From the NCBI GenBank assembly GCA_965224225.1, contig CBDCZF010000031.1:248001-312000 (forward strand): DNA of 64,000 bases, given 5' to 3'. The stretch is from CAJQQK01 sp965224225 (GTDB lineage: Bacteria; Pseudomonadota; Alphaproteobacteria; Rhizobiales; Hyphomicrobiaceae). The notes under the pieces are model-generated. The model searched no databases and was not told where the DNA came from. It saw only the letters and a list, made by a program, of their open reading frames with translations. The position numbers and the translations under genes were made by a program. Positions 32,660-42,032 of this stretch are shown piece by piece; position 1 is the stretch's first letter, and every line of letters begins with the position of its first letter.

Positions 32660-34174
32660 ATGACCATTGCAGAGGCCAAGCTCTACGTTCACAGCCTTCA
32701 CCGCCGGTTGAGGGGGATGAGGGCTGCCGGCCCGGGGCCGGGCCCTGACGGTTTTGGCCTCGGGCGTCTGCCCGCCCCGGTGATCTACATCATCTCGGTG
32801 ACGGCGGAGCGCGGTGCCTCGCTGGTCTCGCTGCCGATCATGGCGGCCTATCTAGGGGCCGGAGACTATGGTCAATACGACGTCGCGGTCAGTTTCGTCG
32901 AATTCATCGTCCTGATCCTCGGCCTTGCGGCGGGTGCCACCCTGATCCGGTTCGCCAGTGTCGAGACAAGCGAGGCTGCGTCGCGCTTGTGTGCGCGCGA
33001 ACTTGCCGGCACATCGCTGTGTCTGGCGATTGCGTTCGGGCTGCCGGTCGTCATCTTCGGCCCGTTCGTCACGGATGCGCTGGGCGTTGCAACCAATCAC
33101 CAAGCCTTCCGTGTGCTACTTGCCGGCGCATGCGTCAGCGGCATCATCGAACTGCCACTCTATTGGCTGCGCCTGCAGGACAGAGCACTGACGTTTTTCA
33201 CGATCGTCATGACGCGCACGTTCGCCCAGCTCATTTGCATGTGGTTGGCGCTTTATCTCGGTTATGGCGTTCCCGGCATCATGGTCGCCAACGGCGCGGT
33301 ACTGGTGGTGATGGCCGCTATCCTACTCATGATGCAGACCCGCGATACCGGCCTCGGGGTATCGGCGCGCGCCTTTTATCGCATCGTGACCTACGGTTTT
33401 CCGATCATCGGAGCGATGCTTGCGATGTACGCGCTCGGCAACAGCAACAAGCTGTTCCTGCCCGGGCACGTCGCACCGGAGACGATCGCGCATTTCGGCT
33501 TGGCAATGCGGCTCGCGATGATCGTCACACTGGCGCTGGCGCCGTTCGAATTGTGGTGGGGCCCGAAGCGTATCGCCGCGCTCAACCAGGCAGGCGGCCT
33601 TGAACTCAGCGCCCGGATGTGGGGCATTGCCTTAGCCCTCATGCTCTGTGCCGCGACCGGCGTGACGCTTGGCGGATCGGTTGTCGTGAACATCCTGCTG
33701 CCGGCTGAATACGCAGGAACCAGCCAATACATCCTGCCGCTGGTCGCTTTGCAATTGCTGCATGGCACCGCGCTCGTGAGCAACGTTGGCAGCTATGCGC
33801 GCCAGAACGGCACATACGTATTCATCATCGAAGCAGTGAGCGGTGGGCTGGCGGTTGCCGGCTACTTCCTGCTCGTGGCGGACTATGGCGTTGCCGGCGT
33901 CATGGTTTCGATCGCGTTCGGCCAGATCGTGCGCCTGGCCCTTCATCTATGGCTCGGCCAGGCGCTGGCACCAATCGCCTATCCATGGTTGCCGGCGCTG
34001 ATCTGTCTGGCGGTCGCCGGCGTGCTCATTGCGGTGGCACCCGACAGCGATTGGCTCGTTGGGCGCACGCTCTACACGATTTTCGGCGTTGCCCTGATGG
34101 CTGGCGCGGTCCTTGCGACGGGACTGGCGAAGTGGCCGGTGATGCCGGACGGGATTGACCGGGAACCAGAATGA
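32660..34174 (+). CDS. Polysaccharide flippase, Wzx/MATE-like
   Basis: This 504-aa protein is almost entirely membrane-spanning, with about 12-14 hydrophobic segments. The first reads VIYIISVTAERGASLVSLPI, followed by AYLGAGDYGQYDVAVSF and VSFVEFIVLILGLAAGATLIRF, the start pattern of the polysaccharide biosynthesis/export (Wzx) family. The enzyme would flip the undecaprenyl-linked repeat unit to the periplasm. The start at 32660 is the first ATG after the gap following the export gene, with GGAG eight bases upstream. It overlaps the polymerase gene by four bases (ATGA), which is tight translational coupling. Confidence 0.88.
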   Translation: MTIAEAKLYVHSLHRRLRGMRAAGPGPGPDGFGLGRLPAPVIYIISVTAERGASLVSLPIMAAYLGAGDYGQYDVAVSFVEFIVLILGLAAGATLIRFASVETSEAASRLCARELAGTSLCLAIAFGLPVVIFGPFVTDALGVATNHQAFRVLLAGACVSGIIELPLYWLRLQDRALTFFTIVMTRTFAQLICMWLALYLGYGVPGIMVANGAVLVVMAAILLMMQTRDTGLGVSARAFYRIVTYGFPIIGAMLAMYALGNSNKLFLPGHVAPETIAHFGLAMRLAMIVTLALAPFELWWGPKRIAALNQAGGLELSARMWGIALALMLCAATGVTLGGSVVVNILLPAEYAGTSQYILPLVALQLLHGTALVSNVGSYARQNGTYVFIIEAVSGGLAVAGYFLLVADYGVAGVMVSIAFGQIVRLALHLWLGQALAPIAYPWLPALICLAVAGVLIAVAPDSDWLVGRTLYTIFGVALMAGAVLATGLAKWPVMPDGIDREPE

Positions 34175-35895
34175 CGATGTTGGCACAACGCTCAATCAAC
34201 AGCCGGTTCCATTTACAGATGCTGCTGGGCGGTGCCGGCTGCATTGCAGCTGCCGGGCTGTTCGCCGTTGGCGGTGAGCTGCTGGTGATCCGTGCCGTGC
34301 TGCTTGTGCTCCTACTTGCAATCTGCCCACCGAGCTTCCTGGTTCTCGCTTTTGTCTGCTTTTCCTATTTCCGCATCCATGAGGCCTATCCGATCCTGAT
34401 CGACCTCAAGCTGCCGCTGCTGCTCAGCATGGCGTCATTAGCCGTCGTCGGACTCGCTGTTTTCAACGGTGCCAGGGATGCAACAGACCGCCACCGCATC
34501 TGGCTCGGTCCGGCACTGGCTGCAACCGGCTTGGCAGCAGCGCTACTGTTCGTCACCGGTGTTGAACCCTCGGGCAACGTCGATCGCCTTTATGCCATCA
34601 TCGCCCTCGGCAGTGCCGCAGCCGCCATTCTGTGTTGGTTCTTTGTGCTGGAGGGAGGCGCCAAGGCGTCGTGGAACCAAGAGGCCAAACTACTCGTTGC
34701 CTTCGTGATCGTTGCGACGCTCGGTGTGCCGCTGGCCAGCAATGCGGCCATTGCGCTTTCCTATTGGAGTTCGATCTACTGGAAGATCATCGCGATGTCG
34801 CTGGTGCTGGCCTGGCTTTTGCGCACCAGGGCCGAATTCGCCAATGCCATCGTTCTCGTGGTTGCGAGCGGATCGCTGATCGCGGCCCGGGCATTCTATA
34901 ACTGGTACTACAGCATCGACCTTGTCGAAGGCACGCGCGTCACGATCGGGCGCACGCTGTTCTCGACGCCGGACGATATCGCCAATGCGGTACCCGGCGG
35001 CCTGGTGCCCGGCGGCTCGCTGCTAGGTGATCCCAACGATTTGGCACTCGTGATGCTGTTCCCGGTCGGGTTTGCGCTGGCAGGGGCGATCCGATTAGGC
35101 CGATCGAGCCCGCTCGGCTGGCTGTGCTTCCTAGCCCTGCCGTTGCTGGTCGGCGCGATCATCCTGACCCAGAGCCGCGGTGGTGCTCTTGGCGTCCTGG
35201 CGGTGTTCGGCACCGTCGGCCTCTATTACATCCGCTCGAAAGCCCTGGTCCTGACCGTGGCAGCGGTCGGCGCCGTCGCACTGGTTGCGGCGATGGACAT
35301 TGGCGGTCGCCGCTCGGGAGGATTGGATGAATACCGCGACGCCAGCATTGACGTCTCCGCACTCGAGCGCATTTACGCCTGGTCATCCGCTCTCAACATG
35401 ACGGCCTCGAACCCGTTAACCGGAGTCGGCATCAAGAATTTCGCCCCGCAGTTCCAGAGCTATTCTCCGGTCTGGGTTGCTCGCGAGATGGACGTGCACA
35501 ACACCTGGCTTGGCGTGATGGCGGAAACCGGCGTGCCGGGTTTCATCATCTTCATGTCACTCATCGTGACGCTGTGGCGGGTCTTACTGCGCTTGATGCG
35601 CCGGCAATCGGACGGCGAGGATGACCACATCCTGGCTGCCTTCAGCCTGGCCCTGCTCGCGGCACTCGCCGGATTTTGCGTTTCCGGCACCTTCCTGACG
35701 CAAGGCTTCACCTGGCCGATTTACATCCTGGTTGGCTTGACCATCGCGCTGACGCGGGCAGCCCATGCGACCAGAGGGCACAACGACCAATTCGGCTTGC
35801 CGGTTGAATCAGCCGGCAGCGGACCGCAGATGCCTGACAGACACAAATCGAAACGACACACCCGGTCGTCACACCAGCGGTCAACGACAACATGA
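34171..35895 (+). CDS. O-antigen polymerase/ligase-like membrane protein (Wzy type)
   Basis: The 574-aa protein has 10 or more membrane segments and a large periplasmic loop before the C-terminal helices. The region LERIYAWSSALNMTASNPLTG followed by VGIKNF, and VHNTWLGVMAETGVPGFIIF, is the classic Wzy_C/O-antigen-ligase core with its conserved His and Arg environment. It would polymerise the flipped repeat units. The C-terminus carries a basic hydrophilic tail (SKRHTRSSHQRSTTT). The gene overlaps wzx upstream and the acyltransferase downstream by four bases each. Confidence 0.87.
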   Translation: MTMLAQRSINSRFHLQMLLGGAGCIAAAGLFAVGGELLVIRAVLLVLLLAICPPSFLVLAFVCFSYFRIHEAYPILIDLKLPLLLSMASLAVVGLAVFNGARDATDRHRIWLGPALAATGLAAALLFVTGVEPSGNVDRLYAIIALGSAAAAILCWFFVLEGGAKASWNQEAKLLVAFVIVATLGVPLASNAAIALSYWSSIYWKIIAMSLVLAWLLRTRAEFANAIVLVVASGSLIAARAFYNWYYSIDLVEGTRVTIGRTLFSTPDDIANAVPGGLVPGGSLLGDPNDLALVMLFPVGFALAGAIRLGRSSPLGWLCFLALPLLVGAIILTQSRGGALGVLAVFGTVGLYYIRSKALVLTVAAVGAVALVAAMDIGGRRSGGLDEYRDASIDVSALERIYAWSSALNMTASNPLTGVGIKNFAPQFQSYSPVWVAREMDVHNTWLGVMAETGVPGFIIFMSLIVTLWRVLLRLMRRQSDGEDDHILAAFSLALLAALAGFCVSGTFLTQGFTWPIYILVGLTIALTRAAHATRGHNDQFGLPVESAGSGPQMPDRHKSKRHTRSSHQRSTTT

Positions 35896-36611
35896 GAATT
35901 CCCGGTCCAGCCGCCATTCGCCAGAAGATCAAGGAGCGCAACTCTTTGCCGGCGCGAATTGCCTATGACCTTGGCATGGGGTTGCGCTCGTCGAGCCTGC
36001 CGGTCATTCCGGGGGTGCACTCGACCCTGTACCACATCACAAGCGCCCTATCGGCGACGCTTTCGACCATCCTGAGAGTTGCCTGGTATACGCCGCTCTT
36101 TCAAAGCCGCCTGACGCGGCCGGTGCGCAAGATCTTCGTCTACAACGGCATGCCGCTGGTCACCGGCCCGACCGAGATCACGCTCGGCGAACGCTGCCGG
36201 ATCGCCGGCGGCATCATCATCAACGGGCGAACGACATCGCACATCACGCCGCAGTTGACTGTCGGCGATAACGTCGACCTTGGCTGGGGCTGCAATATCG
36301 CGGTCGGCCGGCGCATCGACATCGGGCACAACGTGCGTCTGGCAGCCGGTGTCCTGCTGCTCGGCTATCCGGGCCACCCGATCGATGCTGCCGCCAGAGC
36401 GCGCGGCGATATGGATAGCGACGATCAGATAGGTGACATCATCCTCGAAGACGATGTCTGGCTGGCCAGCCGGGTGATCGTGATGGCCGGTGTCCGTATC
36501 GGCCGCGGCACGATCGTTGCCGCCGGCAGTGTCGTGACCAAGGATCTGCCGTCCAACGTGCTTGCTGCCGGCGTGCCCGCCGTGGTCAAGAAGAAGCTCG
36601 ACGAAACATGA
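35892..36611 (+). CDS. Hexapeptide-repeat (LbH) acyltransferase
   Basis: The 239-aa protein contains a left-handed beta-helix of imperfect hexapeptides from about residue 95, including ITLGERCRIAGGIIING, LTVGDNVDLGWGCNIAVG and IIVEDDVW-like ILEDDVWLASRVIVMAGVRI, ending in GRGTIVAAGSVVTKDLPSNV and VLAAGVPAVVKK, the usual end of WcaF/LacA-type acetyltransferases. The N-terminal 90 residues are unusual for the family and contain a hydrophobic stretch, perhaps a membrane-associating part. It probably O-acetylates a sugar of the repeat unit. Four-base overlaps with both neighbours place it firmly within the operon. Confidence 0.88.
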   Translation: MRIPGPAAIRQKIKERNSLPARIAYDLGMGLRSSSLPVIPGVHSTLYHITSALSATLSTILRVAWYTPLFQSRLTRPVRKIFVYNGMPLVTGPTEITLGERCRIAGGIIINGRTTSHITPQLTVGDNVDLGWGCNIAVGRRIDIGHNVRLAAGVLLLGYPGHPIDAAARARGDMDSDDQIGDIILEDDVWLASRVIVMAGVRIGRGTIVAAGSVVTKDLPSNVLAAGVPAVVKKKLDET

Positions 36612-37768
36612 CGACGCCGGCGGATCTGATCGTGTTTGGCGAAGACTGGGGGCGCCATCCCTCGTCGACGCAGCACATCGTCAAATGTTTGGCACGCAAC
36701 CGGCGGGTCCTGTGGGTCAACTCGATCGGCATGCGCCGGCCACGATTGTCACTCGCAGATGCCGGTCGCATTGCCTCGAAGGTTGGTGCCGCCCTTGGCC
36801 GGCGCGGCACACATGCGGCGCGCGACAACCTGATCAACGGCATCCCGGCGAGGCCTGATAATCTCGACGTTCTGTCACCCTTTGCCGTTTCCTGGCCGGC
36901 GAGCCGGATCGCCTTTGCGGCCAATCGCCAATTGCTGGCGGGCCAGTTACGCAAAGCGATGGCGGCGCGCGGTATCAACCGGCCGGTCGTGTGGACGTCG
37001 TTGCCGAGCGCCCTACCCGTGGTCGGCACGCTCGGCGAGCGCGCCGTGGTCTACTATTGCGGCGATGATTTCGGTTCCCTTGTCGGGGTCGACCATGCGC
37101 CGATCCTGGCCATGGAACGCCAACTCGTCGAACAGGCCGACCTGGTGATTGCGGCTAGCGCGAACCTGGCGAACCGCTTCCCGCCGCACAAAACATTATT
37201 GCTGCCGCACGGCACCGACCTCGATCATTTTGCCGTGCCTGTGCCTCGAGCTCGGGACCTGCCTGATGCTGAGAAAGTTGCCGGCTTCTACGGCAGTATC
37301 GACGATCGTCTCGATCTCGACATGCTCATTCGGACGGCCCGGCAGCTCGGCGACTGGCAGTTCGTCCTGATCGGTCCGGTGCAGACAGATGTTTCGAGCC
37401 TGTCGGGAATTGCCAACATTCACGTGCTCGGACCCAGGCCCTACGAGGCGTTGCCGGGCTACGTGCAGCACTGGCAGGTCTCGATGATCCTCTATCGCGT
37501 CGACGAGCAGGTCCGCGCCGGCAATCCGCTCAAATTGCGCGAATACCTGGCGGCTGGCACGCCGATTGCCAGCATTGCGGTGCCTGCACTCGAGCCCTAT
37601 GCCGGCATCGTTGCAATCAGCGCTGGACCGGCGGAGTTTGCCACAGCAGTCATGGCGGCAAGTGCCGATCATGAGCGCAACGACCTGCGCCGGGCAGCCG
37701 TAGCCGGCGAGAGCTGGGAGGCCCGTGCCCGTGAGGTCGCGGAACGGCTGGAGGCGCTATGCGATTGA
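36608..37768 (+). CDS. GT-B glycosyltransferase
   Basis: This 386-aa enzyme starts with ADLIVFGEDWGRHPSSTQHI, close to glycosyltransferases that read fxEDWgrhPsStqHl in other exopolysaccharide clusters. An acceptor part is followed by the hinge LLLPHGTDLDHFAVPVP and a donor domain with VAGFYGSIDDRLDLDMLIR, FVLIGPVQTD, IHVLGPRPYEALPGYVQ and NPLKLREYLAAGTPIAS. The E-x7-E motif of GT4 is replaced by KLREYLAAG. It should add one sugar to the lipid-linked unit. It overlaps the previous gene by four and the next gene by ten bases. Confidence 0.87.
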   Translation: MTTPADLIVFGEDWGRHPSSTQHIVKCLARNRRVLWVNSIGMRRPRLSLADAGRIASKVGAALGRRGTHAARDNLINGIPARPDNLDVLSPFAVSWPASRIAFAANRQLLAGQLRKAMAARGINRPVVWTSLPSALPVVGTLGERAVVYYCGDDFGSLVGVDHAPILAMERQLVEQADLVIAASANLANRFPPHKTLLLPHGTDLDHFAVPVPRARDLPDAEKVAGFYGSIDDRLDLDMLIRTARQLGDWQFVLIGPVQTDVSSLSGIANIHVLGPRPYEALPGYVQHWQVSMILYRVDEQVRAGNPLKLREYLAAGTPIASIAVPALEPYAGIVAISAGPAEFATAVMAASADHERNDLRRAAVAGESWEARAREVAERLEALCD

Positions 37769-40608
37769 TCTGCTCGATCGCCGTCGCCGCTGTCTGGTTC
37801 GCGCTCGCGGCCCCGGCAGCAATGGCTGAGACGAACATCGGCAAGGGCCGCCTACCGATCGCCTATGAACCGGCACGGCCATTCAAAATCGGCGGGCGCG
37901 ATGAAATCGTGATCGAGGGCGTTGTCCGAAACCGGCCGGCGACCGTCGTCCTGCGTATCGATGATCGTGCCGGGCCGTCATATAGGCAGCGCATGAACGA
38001 CGAGCGCGAACTCGCGCCCGGTCCATTCAAATTGGTGTTCAAGGCCGCCAGGCTACAGACCAGTGGCGGCCGGCGCCTCGATCTCGATCGGATCTGGCGC
38101 CTGATCCTGTTTACGACGGAGGGGCGCCCCGATGTTCGGATCTCGACATTCGCCATCAGGCTGGCAGGGCGCCGCGGTGGGGACAAGGAGACGATTTCAC
38201 TCGGCACCGGCATGGCGCCAATCACCTACGCACCGAACCAGGTGTTCAGCGGCCGCCAGAGTGAATTGATCGTCGAAGGGCGCAATAAGGCCCGGGAAAC
38301 ACGCACGGTGTTGGTGCGCATTGACGACCAGCAATCCAATCACTATTCGAATCGCGTCAACATCGAGCGCAAGCTGCCGCCCGGCGAATTCTCGCTGCGG
38401 ATTGCGATCGATGGCCTGGCGACGCCAAGAAAGCGCGTGATCGACACGGATGCCCTGCGCCTGATCATCGTGACGCCATGGCCCGAGACCCGGGACATCG
38501 AGCTGACCCGTCTCGATCTCGCGCCCGTGCGCAGGTTGCCCAACGGTGCGATCGCGCTCGCCTTCGGTGCGGCGGACGCACCGCTGCCGCCAGGTTTCGA
38601 GCGCGTCGCGCCCGGTGATGCGAGGATTGAGGGCCAGTTCATCAAGGTACGGCGCCGGCCTAACCCCGACCCGCTGATCGCGAACGGCATGAGCGGTCTG
38701 ACCAACGTACGCCTCACAACGATGCCTGGGCGCAAGCGCGTCACCGTGTGGAGCGAGGATCCGGGCGAATGGGAGCATCTGCCGCAATCGCTAAAGCGCT
38801 CGATCACGGTCAACGGCCGGCCATTGTTGCGCATTGATCGTCGCCCATCCGACTGGATTAGGGATCGTTATCTCAGCCAGCGCTACGTTGAACATGACCA
38901 GGCAAGCGATGTCTGGACGGCCTTTGGACGTCATCGGGGCAACCGCCATTCAATCGAGCTGGAAAGCGACGGCCGCCTGGACATTGAGATTGCAGGTGAC
39001 AGCGCAGATGAGCGCTACCTATCAGGCCTGCTGATCGAACCGGCCGCCCGGAGCACGGCACTCGAGCAAGTGATTGCGGATCGTGCGCAGTGGTATCGCA
39101 GTAACGCGCCGCTCTCGCCCAGGAATAAAGAGGCCTACGTGCCGGCAACGGCAGAAGCACAAGAGGTGTCTACATATCACCTGACAAGGTCACTGCCGGC
39201 CGGGTCACCCGATGGTGAACGCCTACAGCGAATGGACAAGCCAGTGCGTGCGCGCCTTGCGGCGGGCAGCGGCGTGCGGATCACACTGGCCCTGACATCA
39301 GACGCTGCGATCCAACGCCCGCACATCAGACTGAGCCCGCTCAAACATGCATCGGAGCAGGCCGAACTCGGCCTTCTGGTCTGGGCGGGTCTCTGGCGGC
39401 TCGACCGGGTCCAGCCACTTGATACCCAACTTGCTCTGCGTGATGACCGCCTGGTTGCCGATCTCGAACGTTTGCCGCTCGGGCCTGGGCGTCCGCGCCG
39501 CTACGAGATCTGGCTCGAAGCACCGTTAGGCACGCCTGTTGGCCGCTATTCCGGTCACATGGATGTCGGTCACGATGCCACCATCTACCGCATCAGCTTC
39601 GAGGTCGAGGTGCTCGATGTCGAGCTACCGGCCGCCGCTAAACCCGCGGGCTTCTATCTCGGATACGCACCGCATCTCCTATGGCCGGGCCACAAACGGG
39701 GCGATAGCGTACGTCAGGCTGCCTGCGACATGCGCTTTTTGGTCCGCCTCGGCCTGAGCGGCAGTGCTCCTCCCGTCTCAGTTCCCTATCGCGGCGGTAC
39801 GACGACCTTCGAACAGGAAATGGCCGCCGCCCGAAATGCGGGCCTCGCTCCAGGCTGGCTGCTCTACAATCCGATCCATCATCTGCGCGATGCTCGCGGC
39901 ATCGAGCGCGCTGCCAAGTTTCCGGCAGGTGCAAATGCCGCCATCGCGCGCCGTGGCATTGCGCCGCCTGTTTGGAGCGCCGCCGATGAACCAAGCAACC
40001 CGGACCAGGAGAGTTCCGAACTGAGCAAATGGGTCGAGGCGCTGCGCCGGAATGGCGGCGGCTCGCTGCGCCTTGGCGGCCACCTCAATTCGCCGGCCGA
40101 TCGCCCGTTTGCCGAATTGTTTGATGTCGCGATAATCAATCCGTCGTTCGGTATCGACCGCGCGGAAATAGCGAAATTGCGCGGGTCGGGCCCAGTAGTG
40201 TGGCTCTACAACACTTTCCGGCCGCGCTTGACGGCCGGGTATTGGCTGCACTCTACGCGCGCCATGCGCTATGTTCAGTGGCATGCCAGAATGCCCACTG
40301 CCAATCCGTTCGACCCCCTCGATGGCCGCGAAGGCGATGTCCAGGTGCTTTACCCTGACAACAGATTATGCCGGCCGATACCCGACATTCACCGTAATCT
40401 CCTGCGACTGGCAGAGGGTATCGTGGATCAGCGCTGGTTGACCTGGCTAGGCGCCAAGCAATCGCGGACGGCGAAGAGGCTTGCCTTGGCCCAGCACAAC
40501 CGGCTGGCGAAGCGTTGGTCGGAGGTGCATGCTTTGGATGCCCGGCAACTTGGTGCATGGCGTGATGAGATCATGGATTTCGCCGTCAGCGAGCGAGTGC
40601 GGCAGTGA
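37759..40608 (+). CDS. Secreted glycoside-hydrolase-like protein with DUF4091-type region
   Basis: The 949-aa product has a signal peptide (MRLICSIAVAAVWFALAAPA, then AMAET). Two related segments near the N-terminus (KGRLPIAYEPARPFKIGGRD and GTGMAPITYAPNQVFSGRQS, each followed by a VIVEG-like and VLRIDD-like part) look like duplicated carbohydrate-binding or beta-sandwich domains. The C-terminal 330 residues (PAGFYLGYAPHLLWPGHKRG, PPVWSAADEPSNPDQESSE, VVWLYNTFRPRL and ARMPTANPFDPLDG) resemble the DUF4091/TIM-barrel glycosidases, with DEP as a candidate catalytic acidic site. It may trim or process the polysaccharide in the periplasm. It overlaps the glycosyltransferase upstream. The family call is by pattern only. 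Confidence 0.7.
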   Translation: MRLICSIAVAAVWFALAAPAAMAETNIGKGRLPIAYEPARPFKIGGRDEIVIEGVVRNRPATVVLRIDDRAGPSYRQRMNDERELAPGPFKLVFKAARLQTSGGRRLDLDRIWRLILFTTEGRPDVRISTFAIRLAGRRGGDKETISLGTGMAPITYAPNQVFSGRQSELIVEGRNKARETRTVLVRIDDQQSNHYSNRVNIERKLPPGEFSLRIAIDGLATPRKRVIDTDALRLIIVTPWPETRDIELTRLDLAPVRRLPNGAIALAFGAADAPLPPGFERVAPGDARIEGQFIKVRRRPNPDPLIANGMSGLTNVRLTTMPGRKRVTVWSEDPGEWEHLPQSLKRSITVNGRPLLRIDRRPSDWIRDRYLSQRYVEHDQASDVWTAFGRHRGNRHSIELESDGRLDIEIAGDSADERYLSGLLIEPAARSTALEQVIADRAQWYRSNAPLSPRNKEAYVPATAEAQEVSTYHLTRSLPAGSPDGERLQRMDKPVRARLAAGSGVRITLALTSDAAIQRPHIRLSPLKHASEQAELGLLVWAGLWRLDRVQPLDTQLALRDDRLVADLERLPLGPGRPRRYEIWLEAPLGTPVGRYSGHMDVGHDATIYRISFEVEVLDVELPAAAKPAGFYLGYAPHLLWPGHKRGDSVRQAACDMRFLVRLGLSGSAPPVSVPYRGGTTTFEQEMAAARNAGLAPGWLLYNPIHHLRDARGIERAAKFPAGANAAIARRGIAPPVWSAADEPSNPDQESSELSKWVEALRRNGGGSLRLGGHLNSPADRPFAELFDVAIINPSFGIDRAEIAKLRGSGPVVWLYNTFRPRLTAGYWLHSTRAMRYVQWHARMPTANPFDPLDGREGDVQVLYPDNRLCRPIPDIHRNLLRLAEGIVDQRWLTWLGAKQSRTAKRLALAQHNRLAKRWSEVHALDARQLGAWRDEIMDFAVSERVRQ

Positions 40609-40685
40609 TAGAATTGCGCTGCAGATGGCGCGGATCCGGCTGCTTCGCTGAACGGGCACACAGTTTCGAGGCGGGAGCTTAACTC

Positions 40686-42005
40686 ATGAACATCCTGCAC
40701 CTCATCCAGGCTGCGATCCGGGGCGCCTGGCGGCAACGTGTCTCGATGATCGTGCCGCTGGTACTGATCATACCGATGGCCCTTGTCGTGGCCCTGGCGT
40801 GGCCCGTCAAATACCAGACCTCGACGCTGCTCTTGCTGCAAGAGTACGCCGGCCTGACGGGCAGCGTACCCGGCTACCTGCGCGCGCAAGAGATGCGCGA
40901 CAAGATCAAGGGGCTCGAAGCGCTGATACACAGTGACCTAATATTGCGTGAAACCATGCAAAGTTCTGCCGGAGATACGGCAAGTGCACCTCCCACTGAA
41001 CGTGAAATCCAGGAGTTTCGCGGACGTGTCAGCGTCGTCCAGGTGGGTAGCGACTTCGTTTCGATTTCTATCATCGGCACCGATCGCGACAAGCTTGAAA
41101 ACCAGCTCAATACCCTTCTCACCGTGCTCTTCGAGCGCCTCCTTAGCGCCGGCAAGACGGCGATCGATGCACCTTCCTTCCTGCTCGAGCAGCGCCGCCA
41201 GCTCCTGGATGCGCTGGAGGCCCGCCTCAGTCAGCAGGCGCACGGGGGAGCGCCGGCCAGCGTTGCCCAACGCCAGAGTGAACTCGCAGCGGCGACCGAA
41301 AAAGTCGGCCGGATCAAGCGGGAGCTGGAAGTGCGCTACAACGAGCTCAGCAAGCGAATTTATGCCGTCGATGCCGGCCTTGAACCTGAGAAATACGAAC
41401 TCGCAGCGATCATCGAACGCCTCGAGGCCGAGCATCGCACTCTCTCGCAGCAATCAGGTAGCGATCCGGCGCGGCTGACGGCATTGCGCTCGATGATCAA
41501 CCGCCTGCAGCCACTGACGGGCGATGCGCAACAAGTCTCAGACCTGGCTGCAGACCTTCGCAGTGCACGCGCAGCCGAGCGTGAGGCCACTACCGGTCTG
41601 GCAATGGCGAAGCGCCTCGCAGAGCAGCGCAAGTCCTGGCAGCTTCAGGCCGAGGCCCTAAGGGCGAGCAATCGCCGGTTCGAAAACAGGATAGGTGTGA
41701 CGGTGGGCAATGCCGACATTCAGCTTTTGCGCGCGCCAGCCCAGATCAAGGTTATCGACCCCCCCAAACGGCCGAAGCGACCGCTGACGTCGCGCCTCAA
41801 GATCCTGCTTGCCGGACTGTTTGCGGCATTTGCGATGTCGGGTGCGCTCGGCGTGTTGGGTGAACAACTTGACGGACGATTGCGCGATGTCGAAGCGCTG
41901 AGTAATGCCACCGGCGTGCCCAACATTGCCCGCCTGGTACTGCCGCCTGCGACAGCATCCGAAACACTCCCAGCCAATCGACCGGCGCCGGAAGCCGCTG
42001 CGTGA
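40686..42005 (+). CDS. Chain-length determinant (Wzz/PCP) protein
   Basis: The 439-aa protein is a polysaccharide copolymerase. It has an N-terminal membrane helix (MIVPLVLIIPMALVVALAWP), a large periplasmic, coiled-coil part (about 60-340, e.g. RQLLDALEARLSQQAHGGAP) and a second membrane helix near 375-395 (RLKILLAGLFAAFAMSGAL) preceded by IKVIDPPKRPKRP, the Pro-rich motif of Wzz proteins, and ending in LGVLGEQLDGRLRDVEAL. These set chain length by interacting with the polymerase. Together with the next gene it forms a split version of a bacterial tyrosine-kinase system. Confidence 0.88.
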   Translation: MNILHLIQAAIRGAWRQRVSMIVPLVLIIPMALVVALAWPVKYQTSTLLLLQEYAGLTGSVPGYLRAQEMRDKIKGLEALIHSDLILRETMQSSAGDTASAPPTEREIQEFRGRVSVVQVGSDFVSISIIGTDRDKLENQLNTLLTVLFERLLSAGKTAIDAPSFLLEQRRQLLDALEARLSQQAHGGAPASVAQRQSELAAATEKVGRIKRELEVRYNELSKRIYAVDAGLEPEKYELAAIIERLEAEHRTLSQQSGSDPARLTALRSMINRLQPLTGDAQQVSDLAADLRSARAAEREATTGLAMAKRLAEQRKSWQLQAEALRASNRRFENRIGVTVGNADIQLLRAPAQIKVIDPPKRPKRPLTSRLKILLAGLFAAFAMSGALGVLGEQLDGRLRDVEALSNATGVPNIARLVLPPATASETLPANRPAPEAAA

Positions 42006-42032
42006 TCAACACTTTAGGTGATTGAAAGAATA

